Source: Corynebacterium callunae DSM 20147
Lineage (GTDB): Bacteria; Actinomycetota; Actinomycetes; Mycobacteriales; Mycobacteriaceae
Direction of reading: 5' to 3'
Assembly (NCBI RefSeq): GCF_000344785.1
Contig: NC_020506.1
Location: 2,232,001-2,296,000, forward strand
Length of the DNA: 64,000 bases
Shown here one piece after another: positions 27,215 through 37,914 of this stretch. Position 1 is the stretch's first letter; each line of letters begins with the position of its first letter. Below the pieces are notes generated by a model, which saw nothing but the letters and a program-made list of their open reading frames with translations, was not told the origin of the DNA and searched no databases. A program made the position numbers and the translations under genes.

Positions 27215-30200
27215 CTAGCCTTCGGCGCGGAGGACACCGTCAACTAGGCGGGCGCGGGAATCCAGGAGGACTGCAGCTTCTACTTCCTTAGCTGCGTCTC
27301 CGTGGACACCGAGGTTGCGCTCGACTGGGCGTTCGTACAGTACGCCACCGTGCATACCTGCGACGATGGTGCGAAGGCCTGCTTCTTCGCGAGCGATCGC
27401 GGAGGCACGCCATGCGTCAGCTGCCTCAGCACCACGTGCCACCCGGACTGCCTCGTAGAAGGCATCTGGGTGAACAACAGCGACCATTGCGGAGACGTGT
27501 CCGAAGCCGAGGGAGGTAACAAGACCTGCCTTTGGTGCCTTCGCACGAAGGTCTAGTGGCTTGCGCAGCCAGACCAGGTGGGAGTGCTTGGACAGTACTG
27601 GGTCAACGCAGTCGAGTGCGCGGTTGGCTGGCACCAGTCCAGATCGAAGGACCTGGGTGAGACCGATCATCTGGAATGCTGCTGCACCACCCTTGGCGTG
27701 TCCGGTGAGTGACTTCTGGGAAATCACGTACATCGGGTTGCCGTCTGCACGACCGATGGCGGTTGCGATGCGCTCATGCAGGTCGGACTCGTTTGGATCA
27801 TTCGCGTTGGTGGAGGTGTCGTGCTTGGAGATAATGGAGATCTCATCAGCGGAGACACCGACGGAGCGCAGTGCTACTGCGAGGCGGGATTCCACACCAT
27901 CGCGGGCAGCACCAAGGGCACCGAGGCCTGGGGCTGGGATGGAGGTGTGGGCACCGTCTGCGAAGGACTCTGCGAATCCGATGACACCGAGCACTGGTAG
28001 TCCCAGGTCAGCTGCGAGTGATGCGCGTGCCAGCAGGACGGTTCCGCCACCTTCGGATTCGATGAATCCACCGCGGCGACGGTCGTTGGCGCGGGAGAAG
28101 AAGCGGTGCTCAATTCCCTTGCCTTCCATCTCTGCGGAGTCGGCGGTTGCTGCCATGTCGCCGAAGCCGGTGATGCCTTCAACGGACAGGGCATCGAAGC
28201 CACCTGCGACAACGAAGTCGGACTTGCCGATGCGGATCTTGTCCAGTGCTTCTTCCACAGAAACAGCTGCGGTTGCACAAGCTGCGACTGGGTGGATCAT
28301 CTGTCCGTAGCCACCGACGTAGGACTGCATGACGTGAGCTGCAACAACGTTGGGCAGTGCTTCCTGCAGAACGTCGTTGGCGCGTGGCTCTGCCAGGATG
28401 CGGTCGACGTAGATGCCGCGGAGGGATTCCATGCCGCCCATGCCGGTGCCCTGTGTGGAGGACACGCGAGCTGGGTGCACGGATGCGAGCAGTTCAGCCG
28501 GGGTGAAACCAGCGGACAGGAAGGCGTCGACAGTACAGACAATGTTCCACAGCGCGACGGTGTCCAGGTTGTCCACCATGTCTGCTGGGATGCCCCATAC
28601 AGCTGGGTTGAAGTCCTTAGGAACCTGTCCACCAACGAAGCGGGTCATCGCCATGCGGCGAGGTACGCGGATTGCGGAGCCTGCCTTGCGAGTGACCTTC
28701 CACTCCCCTGCTGCTTCGTCGAAAGAAGCAAAGGTGAGTTCTGGCTCGGAGTCGACGTAGGTCAGTGCCTCTTCGCGGGATCCCACGTTGAAGGTGAGGT
28801 CCTGGTCGAGGTAGACGGTGGTCAGCTCTGGTGCGAAGTTGTCGATCATGCCGTACTCAGGCATGTCATTGTACTTGCGGACACCAACGCGTGCCATGAC
28901 TTCGTCGTGGTAGCGGTCGAAGATGTCTTCTTCGGCCACTGCCTCGTCGGAGTCGTCGTACCAGCCTGGCTTTGGATCTTCATCCCAGTGGATAAGTCCC
29001 ATGGTCCATGCAAGTTCGATGACACCCGCGGCGGAGAGGGAACCGTTGAGTTCGGCGTCGAAACGCGTACGTGCAGAACCCAGTGGACCGAGCTCGCCGG
29101 CGCCAACGATGACGACCATCTCGTCGAGGTTTTGGGTGACTTGACCTGCGAAATCAGGGGTGGTTTGAATCACTGGTCGGTAAGGAGTTGGCAGTGCTGC
29201 CACGGTGCGTGGAACCTCAACCACTGGTGTGTTAGCTGCCTTAGCTGCTTCTGCACGTGCCATTTCCGCCAGGTTCAGATCAGATTCACCAAGTCCGCCG
29301 GTGAAGTCGACGGTGATTGGCGCGGATGCTGCCTGCTCGCGGACAGTGGAAGTTGCCTGGGACAGCAGTTTCTCTGCAATTTCTTGGGTGGAGTAGGTTT
29401 CCACGCCTACTTCTTCAGCTGCCTTGACCAAAGGATCGTTGCCGCCCATGAGGCCGGTGCCGCGAACCCAACCGATGTGAGCGTGCACGAGGGAGGTGTT
29501 TGCTCCCCATGCGCCCTGCTCGGCGTTCCAGCGGGTGACCACTGCGTCGAGAGCTGCCTTGGATTCACCGTATGCGCCGTCGCCACCGAAGCGTCCACGG
29601 TTTGGTGAACCTGGGATGACCACGTGCAGGCGGTGACCCACGTTGATGGAGGAACCCAATGGCGCAAGACCTGCGATGAGGCGCTCAACAGACCAGAGCA
29701 GAAGTCGCATCTGGGATTCTGCCTGTGGGCCTGCATCTGCCATGGATCCGGACACGCGAGGTGCCGCGAATGGGAACAGCAAGGTAGGGACCAAAGCTGG
29801 CTTGACCAGCTTGGATGCGCCGTTGACGGTGGTGGTCTGCTCGGATCCGACCCAGTTGATGATGGCGTCAATGTCTGAGTAGGAGCTCAAGTTAGCCGCC
29901 GCGATCCACAGTGCTGCCGTGCCGCGTGCGGAACGTGCGTAGAGATCCTTGTAGAACTCCAGGCGGTCATGGCCGAGGTTGGAGGTCGTAGCAATGACAG
30001 TTGCACCGCCAGCAAGAAGCTTTTCGACGACTGCCGCCGCGATCGAGTTCGGCGATCCGCCGGTTACGACCGCAACATCGTCGGCGTAGTCCAAGGAGCT
30101 TTGGTCGCGAGCCTGAGCTGCGAGATCATCAAGTCCAAAGAATTCAGCCTGTGCTGCAACAGCTTCGCCTGCACCTGTGACATCGATATCAGTTGCTGCG

Positions 30201-33200
30201 AGTTCGCCAAGAGCAACGCGGGAGAGATCCTCACGCGCAGAAGCCCAACGGTCATCAAGCAGAACAACCTTTTCTTCATCGAAGCTTGGTGCAACCTGAC
30301 GTGGCCAATCAGAACCGAGTTCCTTGGAGACCAACTCGTAGAGGTCTTCCTCTGCGGTGTCTTCCACGGAAACGGTTGCTGGCTTATCAAGACCCAGCTG
30401 GGTCAAGATGGTGCGGGCTGCCTGAGCAAGCACACCAGCTTTACCGGTAACCTGCTCTGCGAACTCACCAAGAGCTGCAGAATCCACTACTCCACCACCG
30501 GCACCGCCAGCGGAAGGCAGGGACACTGCCACCCCGCGCCGGGCAGCAACTGCCTGCACGGCGGCGTCGATAAGCGCATCTAGTTCAGTGGTATTGGAAG
30601 GCGCTGCAGGCGCCAGGGACGCCAAGTCACCGCCACGCAGGGAAGCACCTTCGCGGGCGCCGACAACAACCTCAGCGACCACATGGTCAGCCCAGCCCTG
30701 GCCCAATTGCCAGGTGCCGGTAACACGTTCTGCCACATAAGCTGGACGCTTTCCGGTAGGTCCGCTAATGCGACGCAGCGCATCGGCCGCGGAATCAGAA
30801 AGCACTGGACCAAAGGCTTTGTAGCCCTTTGCCATCTTGGAGACAGTAACCTTCAGATCGCCGAGTTCTGCATCGGCGGCGCCATCGATAGCACCCAGGC
30901 CGAACTCCACACCAAGATCCAAAAGCAGCTGGTTACGGCGTGAAGAAACACCTTCTACCAGGGACTCAATGGAGTCGGTGGCACCCATTTGATCAGGGCG
31001 TACCTTGGTCCACAAGGCGATGAGCATCTCAGTAGCATCAGCTGGAGTGAAGGAAATATCGTCCGGGCGAGGTCCGCCTACAGCAACTGGTGCTGCAGCC
31101 TCGACAGCTACGGCAACCGGTGCAACCTCGACGGTGTCTGCAGCTGGAGCTTCAGCAACTTCTTCTGCCTCAATGGTGCGCACAACCTCATCGGTAGCAA
31201 AAACTACTGGGCGATCGCGCTCAATGTTAAGCACCTCAATTGGGCACTCACGGTACTGCGGCAGACGCAAGGTTTGCCCCATCATATTGGCCAAGGTAGG
31301 AGCAGATCCCACACCAACCTCAACAAAGCGCTCCGCCTTCAAGCCCTTAAGCAGCAAGTCCTGGGTTTCAATCCAGCGCACAGGGGAAGCGAACTGCCAT
31401 GCCAAAAGCTCAATCAGCAGGGTGCGAGCCAGCTGCTGTGGGTTTGCGGAAGCTGCCTCAAAATCGCTCAAGATCTCATTGATGTACGGGGAATCGACCA
31501 CTTCAGTCATGGATTCCACAAACTCACGAGAAAGCTCAAATGGGCGAGCTACCAGGTTTGGAATATAACGGTCTACCAGCACATCAAGATCTAGCTCAGC
31601 AGGGATCAGAGAATCTAGGTGCTCGCGGAAAGCTCCCACACCATCGCGCAACTTAGAGGAGTGGAATGGCACATCAATGCCTGGAATCATGATGAAGGCA
31701 CGCTGGCCGGGAGCGCGCTTTTCAGCATCGGCACGCAGTGCTGCCAATCCTGCCTGGGTACCCGCAACGGCATATTGCAAGCCAGCGAGGTTGTAGTTCA
31801 CAATCTCCAAGAACTCACCGGATTGCTCAGCAATGTCTGCAACATAGTCAAAGACATTGTCAGCAGTAAGACCCATCTTGTTGGGACGCAGGGCTGCCAA
31901 GCCATAGTTGGACAAACCTTGTTCATCACGATCAACCAGACGGTGCATGGTGAGTCCGCGTCGGTAGACGATCTCCAACACAGATTCCAGGGAAAGCACA
32001 CCGGCATAAGCGGCAAGTGCGTTGTACTCGCCTACGGAGTGACCAGCAAAGTAGGCACGCTGGTTGAGTGCACCTGCTTCGCGCATTTCAGCAATTTGGG
32101 CAACGCCCAAAGTTGCCATGCCCACCTGGGTGAACTGGGTGAGGTACAAAACGCCATCAGGGTGGAAGAACTTCTCCCCTGCCACGGTGACTTCGCGTGG
32201 GTTGTTCTCCACAATCTCCACAATGGAGAAGCCCAGCTTATTGCGGGTGTGTGCATCTGCACGATCCCAAATAGCACGAGCTGCAGCGGAGTTGCGGCGA
32301 GCTTCCATGCCCATACCTGGGGACTGAATGCCCTGGCCTGGGAAGGCATAGAAGGTGGTGGGAGCTGCCACAATAGCGGTGGCATTAAGTACTGGGTTGC
32401 CATTAACGGTGGCGCTAATTGCACGTACTTCGCCACGGCCTGGGCGGTTATCAACTGCCGAGCGCTCCACGGTGAAGGTGATGGTTTCACCTGGGAGAAC
32501 TGGAGCCAGCATGGTGGCGCTGAATTCCACAACGCGCGCAGCTGGGGTGTGGGTTTGCTCATCTTTGAACTCTGCACCGGCAATAAGTTCTGCAATGGCA
32601 GAAGTCCACATGCCGTGCACAATCACGCCTGGCAGGCCAGCCAAAGCAGCGGCGGTATCAGAGACGTGGATGGGGTTGCGATCGCCAGAAACAATGGCGA
32701 ATGGACGCATGGATTCTGGTGCCACAACCTCCGCAATCGCACGCAAAGAACGTGGGGTATCAATGGTGGTGGTCTGCGCAGAGGTATTGGTACGCGCCAC
32801 AGCATTGCCCTTGCGCCCGCGGATGGCAAAACGCTCAGCCAGGGTGGCGATCTTGGTGCCCTCAGCAGAGGTGATCTCGGCGCGGATAATCACCAAGCGG
32901 CCTAGATCAGTATCGGAAACTTCATCAGCCTTGGCCGTGACATGGAGTGCGCCGGAGGTCGGTACCTCCGCATGCAGCACAATGTGGTGTTCTAGGTGAA
33001 CCAGAGAGAGCATGCCCTCAACCACGGATGCGGAATCAGCGCCAGGGATGGTGGCAGACTGCACGGCTGCAAAAACTGCTGGCCAAGCTCGTCCCACCAA
33101 AACATCAGGGGCGGTGCTTGCTGGGATAACGGTAGCTGGCAAATAGCCTGCGGTGACATTGTTGTAGTCGGCGATAATCCCAGCATCGAGGGTGGTTTCC

Positions 33201-36200
33201 CATACTGCGGTGCCGTTTTCCAGGGTAGCTAGAGTTCCACCGGCAGCGATGCGGGTGAGCTCACCCATGGCAGCTTCGGCATCTTTTTGGGTGACCAAAG
33301 GTACAGCACTTGGGAGTGCATCAATTGGGCTGGTGATGCGGATTTTCAGCTCTGCGGTGGTGCCAAAGGCGGTGGATCCGGCTAGTGGAACGGTGAGCAT
33401 AACGTGCTCGGCGTCCTCATAAACCAGGGTGGCGCCACTTGGTGCGTGGAACGCTTCAAATTCAGTGCGAGACCACTTATCGCTATCACCTAGACGGTGC
33501 ACGATGGAAGGGATATTGCGATCTGCCCAGAAAGTTCCAGGGGATGAAAGTACCTTGCCCATGATGTCGCGGGAGACAGAATCATGATCCTCAATGCGGG
33601 CAATGGAAGCATCCACAAAGCGGTCAAGCAGCTCGGCAACTGGCTCATTGGCGCGGGTAATACCGGCCACAGCAACCACACCAGGAATAATGGCCACCTG
33701 ATCAGCGTCATAACGATCATCATGAGACTGCCACAAGGAGTCAGAACGCCACCAGCGGCGCACGTCCTTGTCTATAACTGGCACAAAGTTCACCGGTTTG
33801 CCCGGCGTACGGCACAGACCGAGGAACCAGGCCGCATCGGCTGGGGTGAGTAGTTGGGTTGCGGCTTGTGGGAGTGCCGCAAGAAGCTTGTCGACGTCGC
33901 CAGCCTCGCTAAAGGATGGTTCAAAGGTGCCGTGGTCTTGCTCGATGAGACGAGCTTCGGTGCGCTCGAGCATCTGGCTAAAACGAGCTGCCCAAGAAGC
34001 ATCAATCCACTGGCCATCCCGGGGTCCAGAAAGTTCCAAATAACGCTTGAGCCACTGCTCATAGGTCATGGATTCCACATCGCCGAAGTACTGCTTGGCG
34101 GTCTTGCCAATAGCCTCGATGATTTCAGCACGGCGCTTTTGCACTGCGGTCTCGTCGCCGGCAACTTCATCCAGCAAACGACCAGCCTTGGCAAAAGAGT
34201 TGTCGATCTCGTGAATATCGGCACCTAGCTGGGAACGGCCAGAGGCCATGCCATTGTTGGCACCACCGGCAGGAACCCATTGCTCAGAACCTGCGGTTGC
34301 AACCAGCAAGTCCTTCACGGACTGAGAGGTGGTTGCTTCCTTGGTGGCCATGGCAGCGGTACCCACCAAAATGCCGTCCACTGGCATCGCAGGCAGGTCA
34401 TAAACCTCAGACCAAGAACCGGTGATGTAATCGGCTGCGCGCTCTGGGGTGCCAATGCCACCGCCAACACACAAGATCACATTATTAAAGGAGCGGATCT
34501 TGGCATAGGTAGCGATCAGCAGCTCATCAAGATCTTCCCAAGAGTGGTGTCCACCTGCGACACCTCCCTCAAGCTGCATAATCACAGGTAGCTCAGGGAT
34601 TTCCTGGGCGATGGCCAAAACAGCATTAACGTGCTTTACAGCGCCTGGCTTGAAGGCGACCCACGGGAAGCCGCCGTCGATAAGCTCTTTAACGAGCGCT
34701 ACGGCCTCGTCCTTTTCCGGGATACCTGCAGTGATGACCACGCCGTCAATGGGAGCGCCGTTGGCGCGCGCCTTAGGAACCAGGCGCTTGCCGCCGATCT
34801 GCATCTTCCACAGATAAGGGTCCAGGAACATGGAGTTAAACTGCGCGTTGATACCTGGTTCGAGCATCTCAGTGAGCTGCTCGATGTGGGTTTCTAGGAT
34901 TTCTGGGGTGACCTGACCGCCACCGGCCAGCTCAGCCCAGTGTCCACCATTGGCGGCAGCAGCCACAATAGCAGGATCCACAGTGGTCGGAGTCATGCCA
35001 GCGAGCAGCATTGGAGTGTATCCAGTGAGCTCACTAAAACGGGTAATCAGGCGCGGAGTGCCATCCACGTGCTCAACACGAGGCGCAAATTCCGCATAGT
35101 CAACCGGCAATTCCGGAGCGACACCAGCATCAAAAACCTTGGCCTGACCAGCAGCTTCACAGACGTCAAAGGAGTCCGCGCCACGGCCTTCCAGAATTGA
35201 CTGAGTAAGCTTTACGACGCCGCCATCGGGACCAACATCAAGGAACCAGCGGGCGCCAGCGCCGTAGGCCTCATTGACCTCTGCAACCCAGTCAACTGGG
35301 TTAACCAGTACGTCAGCGGCAATTTCACGAGCGCTTTCCACATCAAAGCCACAAGCCTTGGCCCATGCCACCGCTTGCTCCACAGCCATCGACATAGCTG
35401 GGTGATGGAAAGCAGCCTGGACTTTCAGCGGGCTAATACGCGGTGCAAAAGCAGAGCCGCCGCGCTGCTTATTCTCAATAGCTTTTTGATCCTTCGCTGC
35501 CATTGCATTTAGCACCGCAATTACGCGCGCATTGTCATCTGGACGGCCGACCAAAACATAGGAATCGCGAGCATTGCGCAGACCAATTACTGGACGAATT
35601 TCCGCAGGAACCTCCGCAGCAGCCTGTGCAATAGCCTTTTCGAGTTGTTCCTTTTTAATACCGGCGATGGCAATCATCGGAGCGCTCTCCCCCTGCGCAA
35701 TCAAGCCGGTCATGCGTGCAGTACGAGAAATCGCAGCACCAATAAGCTGTGCCAGAGCAACTAATTCATCAGCGCGAGTGGGATCCTTCAGCAGGTGAAC
35801 ACCGAGTACACCCTGGGAATGCCCAATGGTGGCTACAGCTTGTTCAACATCAAGACGCTGCGCCTCAAGGGAATCCAAAGTGGCGATTTGGGAGACGAAG
35901 ATTCCAGGCACGCTAATAGCGGATTGTGCGCTATCAAAGTTGGGAGCCTCCGCACTATTGGCCCAGGTTAGTGGATCAAAGCCGAAGGGGAAGGTGCCAG
36001 CAAGTTCATCTGCCACAGGTGCAAGGAGTTTCTCAGCACGCTCGACAATTTCCTTGACGTTTTGTCCTGCGCCTGCGGAAACGGCAGTGCGCAGGGTTTT
36101 CAACCAGTCATAGCCTTGTCCCGCAAACACAAAAGCAAAGGGCTCTTGGTCGAAACGATTAATTAGTCGGCTAGCCCCGAAGTTCTTGCTCAGTTCGGTC

Positions 36201-36202
36201 AC
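27215..36202 (-). CDS. fasA: Type I fatty acid synthase
   Basis: 2995 residues, full length for corynebacterial FAS-I. Domains in order: acetyltransferase (GHSQG, Ser129), enoyl reductase barrel (about 380-800), MaoC-type dehydratase (IVHGMWTSA, about 1197), malonyl/palmitoyl transferase (GHSVGEYNA, about 1386), acyl carrier (GVSSRRNQLLLDLG, about 1750, phosphopantetheine serine), ketoreductase (VVTGGSPNSI about 2046; YGESK about 2214) and ketosynthase (CATAAVSVEEAL about 2637; HDTSTNANDPNE about 2790; SLTGHAKGG about 2833). It makes palmitate and oleate precursors of membrane lipids and mycolates in the cytoplasm. The order fasR-acpS-fasA identifies FasA rather than FasB. Large open frames on the other strand are shadows. 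Confidence 0.95.
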   Translation of the reverse strand: MTELSKNFGASRLINRFDQEPFAFVFAGQGYDWLKTLRTAVSAGAGQNVKEIVERAEKLLAPVADELAGTFPFGFDPLTWANSAEAPNFDSAQSAISVPGIFVSQIATLDSLEAQRLDVEQAVATIGHSQGVLGVHLLKDPTRADELVALAQLIGAAISRTARMTGLIAQGESAPMIAIAGIKKEQLEKAIAQAAAEVPAEIRPVIGLRNARDSYVLVGRPDDNARVIAVLNAMAAKDQKAIENKQRGGSAFAPRISPLKVQAAFHHPAMSMAVEQAVAWAKACGFDVESAREIAADVLVNPVDWVAEVNEAYGAGARWFLDVGPDGGVVKLTQSILEGRGADSFDVCEAAGQAKVFDAGVAPELPVDYAEFAPRVEHVDGTPRLITRFSELTGYTPMLLAGMTPTTVDPAIVAAAANGGHWAELAGGGQVTPEILETHIEQLTEMLEPGINAQFNSMFLDPYLWKMQIGGKRLVPKARANGAPIDGVVITAGIPEKDEAVALVKELIDGGFPWVAFKPGAVKHVNAVLAIAQEIPELPVIMQLEGGVAGGHHSWEDLDELLIATYAKIRSFNNVILCVGGGIGTPERAADYITGSWSEVYDLPAMPVDGILVGTAAMATKEATTSQSVKDLLVATAGSEQWVPAGGANNGMASGRSQLGADIHEIDNSFAKAGRLLDEVAGDETAVQKRRAEIIEAIGKTAKQYFGDVESMTYEQWLKRYLELSGPRDGQWIDASWAARFSQMLERTEARLIEQDHGTFEPSFSEAGDVDKLLAALPQAATQLLTPADAAWFLGLCRTPGKPVNFVPVIDKDVRRWWRSDSLWQSHDDRYDADQVAIIPGVVAVAGITRANEPVAELLDRFVDASIARIEDHDSVSRDIMGKVLSSPGTFWADRNIPSIVHRLGDSDKWSRTEFEAFHAPSGATLVYEDAEHVMLTVPLAGSTAFGTTAELKIRITSPIDALPSAVPLVTQKDAEAAMGELTRIAAGGTLATLENGTAVWETTLDAGIIADYNNVTAGYLPATVIPASTAPDVLVGRAWPAVFAAVQSATIPGADSASVVEGMLSLVHLEHHIVLHAEVPTSGALHVTAKADEVSDTDLGRLVIIRAEITSAEGTKIATLAERFAIRGRKGNAVARTNTSAQTTTIDTPRSLRAIAEVVAPESMRPFAIVSGDRNPIHVSDTAAALAGLPGVIVHGMWTSAIAELIAGAEFKDEQTHTPAARVVEFSATMLAPVLPGETITFTVERSAVDNRPGRGEVRAISATVNGNPVLNATAIVAAPTTFYAFPGQGIQSPGMGMEARRNSAAARAIWDRADAHTRNKLGFSIVEIVENNPREVTVAGEKFFHPDGVLYLTQFTQVGMATLGVAQIAEMREAGALNQRAYFAGHSVGEYNALAAYAGVLSLESVLEIVYRRGLTMHRLVDRDEQGLSNYGLAALRPNKMGLTADNVFDYVADIAEQSGEFLEIVNYNLAGLQYAVAGTQAGLAALRADAEKRAPGQRAFIMIPGIDVPFHSSKLRDGVGAFREHLDSLIPAELDLDVLVDRYIPNLVARPFELSREFVESMTEVVDSPYINEILSDFEAASANPQQLARTLLIELLAWQFASPVRWIETQDLLLKGLKAERFVEVGVGSAPTLANMMGQTLRLPQYRECPIEVLNIERDRPVVFATDEVVRTIEAEEVAEAPAADTVEVAPVAVAVEAAAPVAVGGPRPDDISFTPADATEMLIALWTKVRPDQMGATDSIESLVEGVSSRRNQLLLDLGVEFGLGAIDGAADAELGDLKVTVSKMAKGYKAFGPVLSDSAADALRRISGPTGKRPAYVAERVTGTWQLGQGWADHVVAEVVVGAREGASLRGGDLASLAPAAPSNTTELDALIDAAVQAVAARRGVAVSLPSAGGAGGGVVDSAALGEFAEQVTGKAGVLAQAARTILTQLGLDKPATVSVEDTAEEDLYELVSKELGSDWPRQVAPSFDEEKVVLLDDRWASAREDLSRVALGELAATDIDVTGAGEAVAAQAEFFGLDDLAAQARDQSSLDYADDVAVVTGGSPNSIAAAVVEKLLAGGATVIATTSNLGHDRLEFYKDLYARSARGTAALWIAAANLSSYSDIDAIINWVGSEQTTTVNGASKLVKPALVPTLLFPFAAPRVSGSMADAGPQAESQMRLLLWSVERLIAGLAPLGSSINVGHRLHVVIPGSPNRGRFGGDGAYGESKAALDAVVTRWNAEQGAWGANTSLVHAHIGWVRGTGLMGGNDPLVKAAEEVGVETYSTQEIAEKLLSQATSTVREQAASAPITVDFTGGLGESDLNLAEMARAEAAKAANTPVVEVPRTVAALPTPYRPVIQTTPDFAGQVTQNLDEMVVIVGAGELGPLGSARTRFDAELNGSLSAAGVIELAWTMGLIHWDEDPKPGWYDDSDEAVAEEDIFDRYHDEVMARVGVRKYNDMPEYGMIDNFAPELTTVYLDQDLTFNVGSREEALTYVDSEPELTFASFDEAAGEWKVTRKAGSAIRVPRRMAMTRFVGGQVPKDFNPAVWGIPADMVDNLDTVALWNIVCTVDAFLSAGFTPAELLASVHPARVSSTQGTGMGGMESLRGIYVDRILAEPRANDVLQEALPNVVAAHVMQSYVGGYGQMIHPVAACATAAVSVEEALDKIRIGKSDFVVAGGFDALSVEGITGFGDMAATADSAEMEGKGIEHRFFSRANDRRRGGFIESEGGGTVLLARASLAADLGLPVLGVIGFAESFADGAHTSIPAPGLGALGAARDGVESRLAVALRSVGVSADEISIISKHDTSTNANDPNESDLHERIATAIGRADGNPMYVISQKSLTGHAKGGAAAFQMIGLTQVLRSGLVPANRALDCVDPVLSKHSHLVWLRKPLDLRAKAPKAGLVTSLGFGHVSAMVAVVHPDAFYEAVRVARGAEAADAWRASAIAREEAGLRTIVAGMHGGVLYERPVERNLGVHGDAAKEVEAAVLLDSRARLVDGVLRAEG

Positions 36203-36852
36203 GTGAGAACTTGCTCCTTGCTTAACTCAGTCTGGACCTTGCAGGCCCGTCTGACTGTGTATGTTCGGATAATTAAAGAAATCTGGCGCGGCGATTTTTG
36301 GCACCGCAACAATGTTTAGAAAATAATATGCCACAAATCATGAGGAAAACGTCATATTTTGCATGTGTGCGGTGACCTTATACCCAGCCACAACCCTCGG
36401 CACTACTCTTCTCTCCCCTATCGTGCCACCTAAAGCTGCGTTGACAAAACTTTTAAAAGGAAAGAATTTCTCCACAGTTTCCACTGCTTAGCGCGGTGTT
36501 TGGAGCCCACCCTGAGCTCAATCCTGGGCACGATCTCAAATTTTCCCATGCCTGCAGCTCTGTGGCTCTTTTCATAACGACGACACCTCAGGGGTTATTC
36601 TCACATTCTGCTTGCGGAAGCTTTTTAGCAGTTTTCATTTAATGAGAGCTCTTGAAGTGATGTAACTAACACCCATTGCCCAACCCCCTGCTTAGGACGC
36701 CGCAAATGGTCGTATCACTTTTGCCATTTGAGCATTTTTAATGCGGGAGTTAGACAAAGTGAACGATAACCCCTAGCGTGGTCACAACTTGATAACGGAT
36801 AGGTTACAAAATGATCTAATCCGAAACTACATATCCACCTTTAGGAATCCTC
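36203..36852. other. Divergent control region between fasA and mepA
   Basis: 650 bases with no gene. It must hold both promoters. Visible elements are the small palindrome AACAATGTT near 36309 close to fasA, and GTGATGTAACTAAC near 36656, one base away from a GlxR half-site pair. GATAAC recurs twice shortly before mepA. None is firm. Confidence 0.45.
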
Positions 36853-37455
36853 ATGCACCACGCCCTTAGTCGCCGACTCACTCTTAGCGCCCTCGTAGCC
36901 GGCACAATCGCCACCGTTGGATTGAGCGCCATCCCCCAAGCGAGCGCCCAGGTTTTTCTTTCTTCTGAAATTAACAACACCATCTATGGCGCTAGCCAAA
37001 CCGTGGTCAGCCCAACCACCGGCACATTGACCTCAGGTTATGGTGCACGTTGGGGAACAAGCCACAACGGAATTGATATTGCCAATGCAATTGGCACCCC
37101 AATCTACTCCGTCATGGACGGCACTGTCATCAGCTCAGGTCCAGCATCCGGCTACGGACAGTGGATTCGCGTGCAACACGATGATGGTTCCATCGCAATC
37201 TACGGACATATGGAGTACCTCTATGCCTCCGTTGGCGAAAGAGTCTACGCCGGCCAAGAAATCGCTGGCATGGGCAGCCAGGGATTCTCCACCGGCTCCC
37301 ACCTCCACTTTGAGATCCACCCTGATGGCTACACCCCAGTAGATCCCCAAACATGGCTAGCCAACAATGGGATCTACTTCTACCCCCTTCCCTGTCTCCT
37401 AGCTTTTAGGCCAGAATTTTCAGAATCTGATCTTGGAAAAACCATCGTTAGATAA
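36853..37455 (+). CDS. mepA: Secreted M23 metallopeptidase
   Basis: 200 residues. A Sec signal peptide ends near ASAQ (about 33). The LytM/M23 domain has the zinc motif HNGID (H-x-x-x-D), and the second motif HLHFEIHP. It cleaves peptidoglycan peptides outside the cell. A ribosome site (AGGA) precedes the ATG. Position beside fasA matches C. glutamicum mepA, which the MtrAB two-component system represses. The last 25 residues after WLANNGI do not look conserved and may be a shifted tail. Confidence 0.85.
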   Translation: MHHALSRRLTLSALVAGTIATVGLSAIPQASAQVFLSSEINNTIYGASQTVVSPTTGTLTSGYGARWGTSHNGIDIANAIGTPIYSVMDGTVISSGPASGYGQWIRVQHDDGSIAIYGHMEYLYASVGERVYAGQEIAGMGSQGFSTGSHLHFEIHPDGYTPVDPQTWLANNGIYFYPLPCLLAFRPEFSESDLGKTIVR

Positions 37456-37509
37456 GACCGTTAACAATAAACTGAGGTGAAATTTACCTTCAAAAGATCG
37501 GAGTGCGTT

Positions 37510-37674
37510 GTGGCACAAACAAAAGATGGCAAGAAGCGGGTCTTCGTACATGGTCACGAGCGCAATGGCTTTAAAGTTCGAACTCATTATAGATCAACGC
37601 CAAACCCCCGCAGCGTTAGAACTGAATCCACAGGCTTCTTATCCAGCATTCTAAAAGGCCTTTTTAGACGCTAA
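37510..37674 (+). CDS. Small basic hypothetical protein
   Basis: 54 residues from GTG 37510, chosen because GGAG sits six bases upstream; the longer frame from 37477 has its site too close. Very basic (TKDGKKRVFVHGHERNGFK, STPNPRSVRTES, ILKGLFRR). I recognise no domain. It ends just before a strong terminator shared with the tRNA-Leu gene, so it is a separate unit. Confidence 0.6.
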   Translation: MAQTKDGKKRVFVHGHERNGFKVRTHYRSTPNPRSVRTESTGFLSSILKGLFRR

Positions 37675-37685
37675 GAAAGCAAAAG

Positions 37686-37716
37686 AAGGGCCCCGGTAAA
37701 AACCGGGGCCCTTCTC
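37686..37716. terminator. Bidirectional terminator between the small gene and tRNA-Leu
   Basis: AGAAGGGCCCCGGT and ACCGGGGCCCTTCT pair perfectly around AAAA. Confidence 0.88.
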
Positions 37717-37718
37717 AA

Positions 37719-37803
<85 letters not shown>

Positions 37804-37914
37804 TTCGTGCGGGTTTTACTATACATGCTCTTGCGCAAATCAAATAATGCGGGGTGACTAATTGCACCCGAAGGGAATTCGCTTCTAGCAATAAGGCAGC
37901 TAGAATAGCCTTTT

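Noticed and set aside
28106..29608. Open frame of 500 codons on the + strand inside fasA
   Set aside because: It is antisense to well-conserved ketosynthase and ketoreductase coding sequence, is rich in Cys and His as expected of a shadow frame, and has no ribosome site.
31619..32905. Open frame of 428 codons on the + strand inside fasA
   Set aside because: Antisense shadow of the transferase and dehydratase domains, with no family features.
36300..36320. AACAATGTT palindrome as the FasR operator
   Set aside because: I cannot recall the FasR consensus well enough to claim a match, and a nine-base palindrome is common by chance.
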